Shown: piece after piece, positions 33,984 through 44,600 of the stretch
Layout: each line of letters starts with the position of its first letter
Position numbering within the stretch: position 1 is the stretch's first letter
DNA from: Amphibalanus amphitrite
Taxonomy: Eukaryota > Arthropoda > Thecostraca > Balanomorpha > Balanidae
DNA length: 64,000 nucleotides
Assembly (NCBI RefSeq): GCF_019059575.1
Contig: NW_024883110.1
Coordinates: 62,001 to 126,000 of the forward strand
Direction: 5' to 3'
Notes under the pieces: model-generated
What the model saw: the letters and a program-made list of their open reading frames with translations, nothing else
What the model was told of the DNA's origin: nothing
Databases searched by the model: none
Program-made: the position numbers and the translations under genes

Positions 33984-34650
33984 CAGGCCTTCTTGAGAAA
34001 TAATGGAAATGATGCTGCAGGTGCTGGTCATTGCATGATGTTTGAGATTTAAGGTTAAGGTCAAAATGATATGATAGCATGGGTTACCTATGAAGTACAG
34101 AGTAACAGAACTAGAAGTACATGTTATGCTGATGAGCAGATAATTGTCATTTATGCCATATAAGTGCCATTTTGTCTTCGCTAATATTGATATTCCTGCA
34201 GTGTGATGTGCACACAATCTTCTTGTATGTGTATTTTTATATGGTGTGTATATTGTGCTGTGTAACATGTATTTCATGAAAGAACATTTAGGCTATTATA
34301 GCCATTTGGAAGAGTCAGACATTTTGTTTTTCTCACATACAATGACAATACATTGTTTCTGTATTGTCATTGTCTGTGAGAAAAACAAAGCCACTTGGTT
34401 TGATAAGCATTGTACCAAAGGATAAATTCTCAGTTGGCAAGCACCTCACTTCCTTGGCTATTTCAGAAATGCTCATCAACAAAATAGGTGTGCAGGGGCA
34501 GATCTATGAAAACTCCAAAGGGGGAGGGGTCATGAATTGAAATGTGTGCCTCTACATATACCAAAAATTAAAAACTCAATGGATTTTGGCCACTTAATTT
34601 TGGTGGTGCCCTATTTTCAGTTTTTTTTGGGGGGGGGGGGTCAGTGTCTT
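33984..34650. other. No gene; contains a long hairpin
   Basis: AT-rich DNA. At 34318-34388, arms of about 33 bp (TTTGTTTTTCTCACA..AATGACAATACA and its inverse) flank a loop of a few bases. This is a MITE-type or small-RNA-type hairpin. No gene is recognised. Confidence 0.6.
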
Positions 34651-34654
34651 CTGG

Positions 34655-35246
34655 GATGCCCCTGCTAGGCCTGTGGTGCCCTTGCTAGGTCTGTGGTGCC
34701 CCAGGCAGGTCTGTGGTGGCCCTGTCAGGACTGTGGTGCCCCTTGGCCCCTGACAGGCCTGTGGTGCCCCTGACAGGCCTGTGGTGCCCTCGCTATGGTC
34801 TGTGGTGCCCCACTCCCCAGGCAGGACTGTGATGGCCCTGTCAGGACTATGGTGCCCCTGACAGGCCTGTGGTGCCCCTGACAAGCCCAAGGTGACCCTG
34901 TCCCCTGACAGGCCCAAGGTGCCCCTGCAAGGCCAGTGGTGTCCCTGGCAGGCCTCTGGTGCCTCTGGCAGGTCTGTGGTGCTCTTGCAAGACTGATGGT
35001 GCTCTTGCAAGACTGATGGTGCTCCTGACAGGCCTAAGGTGCCCCTGACAATCATGTGGTGCCCCTGACAGGCCTGTGGTGCCCCTCTAGGCCTGTGGTG
35101 CCCCTGTAGACCTGTGGTGCCCCTGTAGACCTGTGGTGCCCCTCTAGGTCTGTCAGTGCCCCTCTAGGTCTGTCGGTGCCCCTCTAGGCCTGTGGTGTCC
35201 CTCTAGGCCTAAGGTGCCTCTGGCATGCCTGAGGTGCCTCGGGCCC
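34655..35246. repeat. ~20-bp CTGTGGTGCCCCTGACAGGC minisatellite
   Basis: About 28 imperfect units of 18-24 bp. A 153-residue minus-strand reading frame rich in GLSGAPQACQGHH is its translation. Flanking DNA shows no gene. Confidence 0.9.
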
Positions 35247-36180
35247 CAACGGGGTCATGAGTATGACCCATATCACATATGACCCCCTTGGATCTGCCAC
35301 CAATGTTGGAAATAAGACCCTTTGCTGGTCACAGTGGGGTCCAAAAGATTTTGTTCTCCTCTACAAATTTTTACTCCAGCACCTGGAATCCTCTAAATTT
35401 TCCAGCCTGTGTGATAAAAATTGCTATTATTATGCCTAAAATATGCAGAAATAGCATTGGCAATAACACAATTTATCAGCTTTTACATTTCATAGGCCAA
35501 ACATATGGTTTTACAGAGTGTTGTTATAAAAGCTGGCTTGTTCTCCGGAACGATTTTATTCTCTGGGACCAGGACCGAATACAATTCCAACATTGTCCGC
35601 CCCCCCCCCCCCCCCTAGGAAAACTGATCACATTTTTTTGTTACTGAATCATCACATTTAGCATTTAGTTTGATTTGAAAATGAGTTGAAAAATAACCAG
35701 AGGTCATCAAAGGTAAATGGCCTTGACTTGAACTGCACGCCTATCAGAATCCATGAGATAAGCATCATTTCATAATTTATATGTTTGTAATCACATGAAG
35801 TCTGGAAACACACATGTAATGGGCACTGGCGTGTGTCAAGGTGCAACTCTGGCCAGACATGAGCTCGATTGTGGGAGGGAACTCAAACAGCTCACAGGTC
35901 ACTGGTCAAAACCATCTGACTTGGCTCAGGCCCATTTAATTTTCAGGATTGGTGTTGAACTGGATAACACACAAAAGGCAAAATAGGTACCTACTGAAAG
36001 TTTTGCTATTACCCACTGATCATTACCTACGCTAGTATTTTATGAAAACTGAGTCCATACGACCCGTCCGCGATCGTTGCGGGATTTAAAGAGACCCTCC
36101 CACCTTCAAAAAAGTTGAACGAAATGGCAGAAACGTGATGTACCGTGGTTCAGACAGAGCAAAAATGAATATCTACCAGT
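35247..36180. other. No gene seen
   Basis: AT-rich sequence with a C-run at 35599-35616. Nothing recognisable as an exon or repeat family. Confidence 0.45.
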
Positions 36181-36199
36181 ATAACGCCTTTTGGGGCGA

Positions 36200-36830
36200 C
36201 TAACGGAGCGAGCGAGAGGGTGGGCCTTGCACGTGCGAAATTTCGACGGGGTACCTGCAGCTGACTTGTGCACGGCACTCTACTAACCGGTCTCTAGCGA
36301 TGTGCCAAATTTGAGCACAATCGGCCCAGCCGTTCTCGAGATCTGGAAGCGGCACCCTGCACGAGCGCACGTGCAAAATGGGTCCCAACTGACTTTTGCA
36401 CGGCACCCTACTAACCGGTCCCTAACCATGTGCCAAATTTGAGTGTCATCGGTCCAGCCGTTCTCGAGATCTGGAATCGACCCCTGCACGTGCGCACGTG
36501 CAGCAGCACCCCAACTCTGGCACATGGATATGCATTGCCTAGTGGGTGCCTACCTACATGCCAACTTTCAGCGCAATCGGCCAAGTAGTTACCGAGATAT
36601 TGCAACAATTACAAAAGTGACACCTCTTCGATTTGCACGTGGCACGTGCATAACGGGTCACCCTCATGCATCGGGAATAGTCCAATGCTTGGTAGAAGGA
36701 ATGAAGCTACCCTACAAAAATTACCGCATGTAAATCGGTCAAGTGGTTGCTGAGATATAAGCGTCTCAGAATCGTGACCACGGCCGGCCGGCCGGCCGCT
36801 CATACTCAGAAATTTCCGTTACTCTAAGGA
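36200..36830. repeat. ~125-bp direct repeats with CCAAATTTGAG..CGAGATCTGG
   Basis: Two clear copies (about 36260-36365 and 36385-36480) carry ACCGGTC(T/C)CTA, ATGTGCCAAATTTGAG and CCGTTCTCGAGATCTGGAA. A third, weaker, copy (CAACTTTCAGCGCAATCGGC) follows. Ends with GGCCGGCCGGCCGGCC near 36782. The transposon family is not assigned. Confidence 0.65.
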
Positions 36831-37260
36831 AAGACTACGCTCGCTTCGCTCGCTCCGTAACCAAATTTCACCCAAAAATATGAACCGTTTTTTAAGATAT
36901 TTGAGTCAAGTTTGTTTCCCATCGGAACAAATCAAAATAGCAAAACTGGTGCCAAAACGCGTGGTGACAGTAGACAAGCTGTTGATTTACAGCATATCCC
37001 CACAGCGTCACGAACTGAAATCCAGCTAATGCATTACCTATAGCGTCGCTAAGAATACGTCTACCCCAAAGCGCAGCAAATCCCGGACAATAAAACCGTT
37101 GGTTCTCTCCCGACCTTACCTAGCTCCTGGTAGCTCCTGGCGCTGGGCGCCACACTCCTCGTGTCTCCTCGTTCCCGGCCTTGGCGCGCGCCCGCCCGCC
37201 GGCGATTGGGGGCGGGTCGCAGGGGCGGCGTCAGGTGCGCTGTTATGGAGGGCACCGGAC

Positions 37261-38083
37261 CGCCGCGGTGGCCAGGTCAGGTTAAGGTCATTGACCTTTA
37301 GTGACCTCAGATGACTTTTTCGATTTTTACGACTTAAATGATAGGTTTTTTTTAGCTGCTTTCGAAATAACCAAGTTGAGCACCTTGAAAAGCAGTTTTG
37401 AACTACGCAACACGTTACGAAGCTGACAGTTGCTGTGGTTGTTCGCTCCTATTATGGATAGCTGACAGGACGCCTTCTAGTTGACCTGAGCCGACCCGAC
37501 CTTCCCCAGATACATGAATACATCATTTAAGATCAAACTAATTTGAAATTCTAAAACGCGACCCTGACCCCCCCCCCCCCCCATAGCTACCGCATTTCAA
37601 GAAGTTATACCATTTCCCGATTTTCCCGTCTTTTTGGTCATTTAACTGGCATGGAATGCCAACCGGTGACCTAGAACCTTAAATTTGGATTTCATAGGCT
37701 TCTTTTCGTCACGGGCAACACGTTCGTTTTTTTTCCGCGAAGCTCTTCTTCGACTAGGGCTTCGTTTCATAAAGCGATTCCGTAACTTACGCCGGTTTTT
37801 GGGCTTGTATTGCAAGCGCATGTGAAGCGATAAATTTTTTCCCCTTCTCCCTTCTGTTCTTGCTTGCAAGATGAATAAATTCAACGATTCAACAAACTAT
37901 CATCATCGCTTCACATATACTTGCAATACAAGACCAAAAACCGGCGTAAGTTACGGACTCGCTTTTTGAAACGAGGCCCAGGTGCCGGACGGCGGGGGTG
38001 GGGTGTAACGGACCCCCCCCCCCCCCCCCCCCGGCCCCCCATACGTTAGCAGCTGGAAAAACGGCAGTACGGGCGAGGGTTAA
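37261..38083. mobile_element. TTAA-family AGGTCA-rich repeat
   Basis: Right terminus GGGCGAGGGTTAA at 38071-38083. The interior matches 7200-7750 in the same order (TGACCTTTAGTGACCTC, CACGGGCAACAC, CGCGAAGCTCT, AGCTGGAAAA). The left end cannot be placed. It is interrupted by a 223-bp MITE. Confidence 0.6.
37757..37979. mobile_element. 223-bp MITE nested in TTAA-family repeat
   Basis: Inverted ends of about 58 bp: GGGCTTCGTTTCATAAAGCG..TAACTTACGCCGG on the left and its inverse, ending in GAAACGAGGCCC, on the right. Comparison with the uninterrupted relative at 7670-7720 confirms insertion into the element. Superfamily unknown. Confidence 0.7.
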
Positions 38084-38697
38084 CCTGAACGGCACCCAGG
38101 GAAGCGAGTCGAAGTGCTGATTTTCTAATGATATGTTGTTGCACGTAAATGTGTTTAATGCGGGTTCAGTCGATACTCAATTCTCCTCCCCTATTTCTTT
38201 CTTTTTTTAAAGCGTGTTATCTGTTCGCCTGACAGGAAATGTTATATTGGCGCTGCATGAAATGAAGCACAACCACACTTGAGTTTCTGAAAATCAAAGA
38301 TCCCGCTTATTCGGGTATTTGGTGTTAACTTGGCCAAAGTTCGTTGAATCGTTACATGCTATTTTCACCGTGTATTTTCCCGCTGAATACCCACTATTGT
38401 ACAGGGACACATGTCCGCGATCCACCGTCTTTTTGTTCTTCTTGATGGGTAAGGACCCACGATCCCCCGTCGCTACCCGTAAAACTGCTAGTATCGAGGC
38501 GCAATTAAACCAAAAGAGCGTAAAAGCGGCTCGCAAACCCCGGTGCGCGTTTGTGTGCGTATGGCCCGCCCGGGCGGCGGGCCTGGCGCCGCCCCTGTGA
38601 CCTCCGGTGGCCGCCGCGGCCGCGGGCTGACGCTCGTCCACTCCGACCCGGGACCGGTGCCCGAGCGGTCGCCCCGCCGCGCCCTCCGCCCGCCGCC
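38084..38697 (+). promoter_or_regulatory. CEP192-like upstream region
   Basis: The first 400 bp are AT-rich. The last 170 bp become strongly GC-rich, leading into CCGCCGCCATGG, a good start context at 38698. The frame stays open upstream to 38551, so an earlier start or 5' UTR both remain possible. No TATA box is assigned. Confidence 0.35.
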
Positions 38698-41600
38698 ATG
38701 GCCGACGCCGGCGAGCTGTGCTCCCAGCTGAGCGACCTGGCCGAGCTGAGTGAGCTGCCCGAGCTGCGCTCGGTGGCCGAGCTGTCGCCCGTCTCCGACC
38801 TGTTCCCGGACGCCGAGCTGTGCGTGGCCGAACTCTCGCCGATGGCCCACCTGCCGTCCGCAGATCTGGAGGCGGCCATCGAGCTCGACATGCTGGAGAC
38901 GACGCGCGGCCCGCTGCTCTGGACGGGCACGGCCGTCGGTGGTGGCGACTCGCGGCCGCTCAGCCTCCGCAACAACTCCGACTCCGAGACGCTGAGCATC
39001 GCGCTGGAGATCGCCGACGGCTCGGTGTTCCAGGTGGGTGGGCCTCTGGTGGGAGACCGGGAGATCGCCGACGGCTCAGTGTTCCAGGTGGGTGGGCCTC
39101 TGGTGGGAGACCGTGAGATCGCTGACGGCTCGGTGTTCCAGGTGGGTGGGCCTCTGGTGGGAGACCGGGAGATCGCCGACGGCTCGGTGTTCTAGATGGG
39201 TGGGCAGGAGGAGAGGGGAGGCCGCCGACGGCTCGGTGCTCCAAACCCCTTGTGGGAGTGTGGGAGATCTGCTCGGGCTTGAGGTGGTGTGCTGTTTGCG
39301 ATGCATGGGCAGAAGGTCCGAGCTAGATGGAGCTGGCAGGAGGTTTATCGTCAGTAAAGCAGAAATTATTGAGCGCGGTGCGAGGCGATAAGTCGCGTCG
39401 GAATATCTGTATCAATGCATGCTGCCTCAAAATGTCTCTGCTGAGAATGTGCTAGGCCCGATGGTGAAACGTGGTGGAAAGTTAAGACCGTGCGTCGATC
39501 GAGCCTCCTGCTCGAATTTCACGAGATATAAAAAATAAATAATAATGGCCTTACGCTCGCCAACTGTGCACAAATCCAGAGGTAAAGTGTTAAAACATTG
39601 ACCTATCACCGTACTATCGAGCCTCGGTCTTGCTGTGGAGCTGACTTACTGACGTTTCTGGGCCTCTCACTGGTGACTGACTGACGTGTCTCGGCCTCTC
39701 ACTGGTGAACACCGCACCTCATAGTCTATTTTACCATTGAAAGGCCAGGAAACGCCAGCATTCATCAACCAGTATGCTGATTAAAAAGGACGACCGACCG
39801 GTGCTCCAGTCAGCAGGCCCGCCCGGACCCAGGTGTGACCGCTGCCCTCCCCGCGCCCCGACAGTTCCAGGGCGACCAGCCGGGCCGGGCCCTGGAGCTG
39901 ACGCTGCCGCCGGCCACCGAGAGGCGCGTGCCGGTACTGTTCGCCCCGCCGGCCGCCGACTGTTACCGGGACTCTGTGCTGGTGCGCAAGGCCGCCCAGC
40001 CGACAGGACTCGCCGCCGTGGTGAGTGACACGCACTGCACTGTACACTTCACACGTCCTCACAGGCCGCCCAGCCGACCGGACTCGCCGCCGTGGTGAGT
40101 CTAGGCATTGGGCACTTCCCACCCACACATTTGCAAACGTTTGTTTGATAGACGGCAGATTTCCGTACATGCTGGCTGTCAATGGGTTCAGAATTGGTTA
40201 GGTACATGTTCTATCATTTCGGTCTTGTTGGTGCTCTGTGCATATGATTTGTCGCGAGAGCCGAGGATAAGGTCGGGTTGGAGATAGATTGCCGTCTTCT
40301 TGATGTAAATTGTTTGTCCGGGCTCAATTTGTCGTCGTCGTCGTCGTCAGTCCCCCCGGTCCGCCGGGCGGACCGTAGCTCTTGGGCTCTGGAGGGATCT
40401 GGCGGCCCCCACCAGGGCCGCCACCACGTCGTCCCGTCTGGTATCCTCGATAGCGGGGTGCAGCGTACCCAGGAGCCGGAAACGCCGCACCATCAAAGCA
40501 GGGCAGTGGAGCAGCAGGTGCTCAGACGTATCCGGCGCCTCGCCGCAGGCCAGGCACCAGCTCGCCCGGCAGCGCGGATCCGTGCACTGCTCGCACTGGG
40601 GCGACGGGCTACGGCCGATGCGGTGCAGGTATGCCGCCGAACCGGACCAGTGGCTCCATTTCGACCAACAACCTGTGCGCCGTGTTCTCAGATCCCGCTG
40701 TGCGGCTATGGCGGCGCCGCCAACATCCAGGTGTGTCTGAACACCCGCCAGCCGACGGCCGGCCTGACGCTGCTGCTCAACATGACGGCGCCGGACGGCT
40801 CGCTGCTGGCCGGCCTGATGGTCGCCAACCGCGGACCGCGCGCCGCCTACGTCCGCCTCTTCGTCTGCACAGGTGGGTATGGGGGAGGGGGGTGGGGGAC
40901 CGCGGCCCGCGCTCCGCCTACCTACGCCCCTTCGTCTGTACAGGTGGGTAAGGGGGAGCGGGGTAGGGGACCGCGGGCCGCGCGCCGCCTACGTCCGCCT
41001 CTTCGTCTGTACCGGTCAGTGGGGAAGGGGTGGAGGATATGGGAGCCGTGATTTAATGGGGAGAGGGGGTCGGTGGGTGCTGAGTGGACTGAGCAGTGAT
41101 TTGGGGAGAGGGGGTCGGTGGGTGCTGAGCGGGCTGCTGAGTGCACCAAGTGGCAGTGTGAGATGAGATGGCGGACTGTGGGCGCTGGATAGGCTTTTAG
41201 TGGGAAGGCGATGCTGCCTAGCTCTGTGGCCGGCACTGTGGAACTTCTTACTATGACTTACTTATCTATATTACTATTTGAGGAGGGTGCGTCTGTCCGT
41301 TACCGAGGTCCCGACTTGGTGGTGCTTTGCGTGGACTACAGGCCAGACCGTTGCACCTAGCCCGGTGAAATTTGTACAACTTATAGATCAAAGATGCGCG
41401 ACGTGCCTTTGAGGGGTCTCAGCTCGATCGGGTCGTTAGCGAGCGCGTGGCGCGTGCCCCAAAAGTGCAAATTGGCGTCATAGACTTTACATGTATAAAT
41501 CGGCGTGCGAAATCGGGCGAAAACGGCTAATTTTGGCCGACACGGGTCCGGTCCAGGTGCGATATCTTGGTGACCAGGGGTCCGATCGGCACGGGGAAAA

Positions 41601-44600
41601 CAGCATCGTGTACAGAATTGAACGGGCTATTGAATGGTGTGCAATGCAGAGGATAGCACGCGCCACGTGCACCGGAGAGGGCACTTTTATTTGAAAAGTT
41701 GCGGTTTTTGAGGGATTTTGGAATTAATTTTATTTTTAGGTGACCGTTAAATGGAGCGAGTTGAATCAACGCCTATTTGCAAGAGAAAGGTACCGCCTCT
41801 CATATAAAAATTGTGAAAAGCTGATTGATCCAAATCAAGGTGGTGCAAATCACAGGAGAAAATGGTGTTTGTCAATTTTGTGCCACTTTATTAATCACAC
41901 GGGGTTTGCTGCATAACCTGATACCTTTGGCAATTGAATATGGTACCATTGGATAGAGCATTCAATTCTGTCCAATATTCACTCTTCATTTTTGCATGAT
42001 TAGCAACAGTATCCTTAAAAATGTAAATGTTCCAAACCATTACATTGTCATTTTTAGCGAAATTCATCGATGGCCCTCAAAAGACTTCACGCCAGTTTTC
42101 GCATCATTCTAAAGTAGAACGCATGATAATACGACACGGGCACCTCGATGCGATGTATCTTTTTGTTTTCTTACAAAATGCTTGGCCGTCAAAAAGCAAT
42201 CGAACGAAATGGATATCTACCAACTAAATCGACACAGACCAACCCAATACCCACGGGTCAAAAAATCCCCCCTTCGCGTTGCGGAGCACGCGGGTAACCC
42301 TAGTGGGTGACTATGATATTGTGGGTATCGAAGGCTAAACTCTGTTGTGATCAGCCGTTTTATCGTTTGGAAAGACTGGGTCACTGCTGTTCCGTCTGAC
42401 GGGGATGCTCGCAGACGGTTCACGGGTCGCGCGTCGCTGACTGATCTATCCCCCTCGCCGCAGACTCGACGTGCCGGGAGCGCGTGCCGGACGGTGCGGC
42501 CACCGCACTGCCGGCGCGCTGTGTGGTAGCCGCCGGGGAGACCCAGCAGCTGACGGTGGCCGTGCCGCCGAGCCAGCCGGCCGCCGCCGCCGGCCTGGCC
42601 GTCTCCGTGCTCTGCGGGGACGAGGTGCTGCGCCGCGAGCTGCGCCACGCCTGGCCGACGGGCGCGCCGGCGCTGCAGCGGCCGCGCGGCTTCCTCCAGC
42701 TCACCGACTTCCAGGTCAGTGTCCCTACGACTCACTGACTTCCAGGTCAGTGTCCCGGCGGCTCGCAGATTTCCAGGTATGTTCCCTGCTGCAGCTGGGT
42801 GTGAAGGGGGCACCTCGAGTCGGGCCACAGCTTCCCACACTGCTGTTGTACGACGTATGGTGTAGGTAAGACACCCTTGACCCTAAGCGCCGTTGCGTGG
42901 CATTGATTGCGATTTCTGCGTGGTGATTGATCGACTGTTGTTCTTTAGGAAACGTTTGATGGCGAGCTGCAGGACCTGTGCTCTGACGTGCCGCTCGGCA
43001 TCCCTCCGAACAAGCTGGAGGACGTCTTCTTCAGCAACATGAGACAGACCAAGCTGCCGCTCCTGTGTGAGTACTGAGGGGCGCTCGGGCTTCTGGGTCC
43101 AGGCATGCCATGAAGCGGGGCTGGGGCTTGCGATGGGGATGCCTACCTACTGGAGATGCTAAGGCTCAAGGCTAGACTTTTTGTAAGAATGTCCCAGCTG
43201 GCAAAGATATGGAAATTGGAAACTGTATGGTAGTTTTTGCCACGTCTTGCTGTGCAGATATTACAGTTTAGCAGAAATGTTTGCCATTGATAACAGAACA
43301 TTACGAATGTAATCTGCAAATTGCAGACAGTTTTATTCTAACATTACGTACTCTGTGCATGACACCATACGAGTATAAGGCTGTTCGACGTGTAAGTTAG
43401 ATAACCCACCATGTGTAATCCGTTCCCGGTTCTGATTCCTATAAGCGCTGTGTCTGACTCGCGACTGTGTTGGTGTGCTCGCAGACCCGGAGGGGGCCGG
43501 CGGAGCGGCGGCGACGGCGGCAGTGGCCGGCCCGTCCGGCCGCGGTAACCTGCAGGAGCTGCAGCCGGCCGCTGTGCCCCGGTGAGTTACACACTCCGGG
43601 CCAGGATGGACGGGCGGTCTGAACTGCAGACGGGGAGCGCGGGTATCTGGTTCGTCACAGCTGGGGCGGGTCGACAACTGCTACAGTCGCGTAAATGTTC
43701 GGAGGTGGTCTGACTCACTTTTTTAAAGCGTAAAAGGTAATGAGTCCGGTCTTTCGCGAGGTTTCGGCTGGAATCAATAAGTCATACTTGTCTTCCAATG
43801 CAGTTTTGATGCTGGATTTTTTCTCTAATAAATCCGCTGTATTGAGCCGAGTTATGTGATTTTGTCTTATTCCTGATGACTCCCTTTGTTTGCAGCACCG
43901 TCACCGTGGGCCGAGCGGGTAGCTCCACGCCCGTCAGCCCTCAGCGAGCCGCGGTAAGTCGGTCTCAGTTCGTATAACAATAATCTGCAGAAAGCAGAGA
44001 GCTCTCAGGCGAGTCTTCTTTACAGTCTAGCAGTTTGCATTACTTTTCTTTATTATCGTGCTACTGATTGGCGCTTCACTATGATATTTCGGTTATTTTG
44101 AGCAATGATGGTGTTCCGGTGTGAGTGTGACATTTTGGCTTAAATTGCACACGTTCTCGTCTCTGCTGTGCCGTCCAGCCGTGCCGTGCCCCACCTTCGC
44201 GTGAATTGCCCATGTTCTGACGTTTGCTCCCTGCTCCCAGGCGGGTCCCAGCCTGGCTCCGGGCGGCTCCCCGCGGCGCCCGTCGGCCTCTCCGAGTCGC
44301 ACCAAGAGCAGTCCGAGGAAGCGCGGCCCGCCGCTGGCCCCGCCGCCGCCGCCGCCGCCCCCTCCGCCGCCGCCGGCCGCGGAGGACGAGGACTGGTGGC
44401 CGGACGGGCCGGGCGCCGAGCGGGTGGTGGCTACAGACAGCGGCCGGCCGCGGCTGCGCCTCTCCACCGACCACCTGCTGTTCCCGCTCACGGCGCTCGG
44501 CGTGCCTAGCGAGGCCGCCCTGCAGCTCACCAACCTGGGAGAGGACGTGCTCACCTGGAACATACTCGGCTACAGCGTGCCCTACCTGGTCAAGGTGCGC

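Noticed and set aside
34594-35055. 153-residue minus-strand frame with GLSGAPQACQGHH repeats
   Set aside because: Translation of the CTGTGGTGCCCCTGACAGGC minisatellite.
40278-41051. 257-residue plus-strand open frame
   Set aside because: A chance fusion of antisense retrotransposon sequence, intron and the true exon 40692-40872; the exon borders and phases argue against it.
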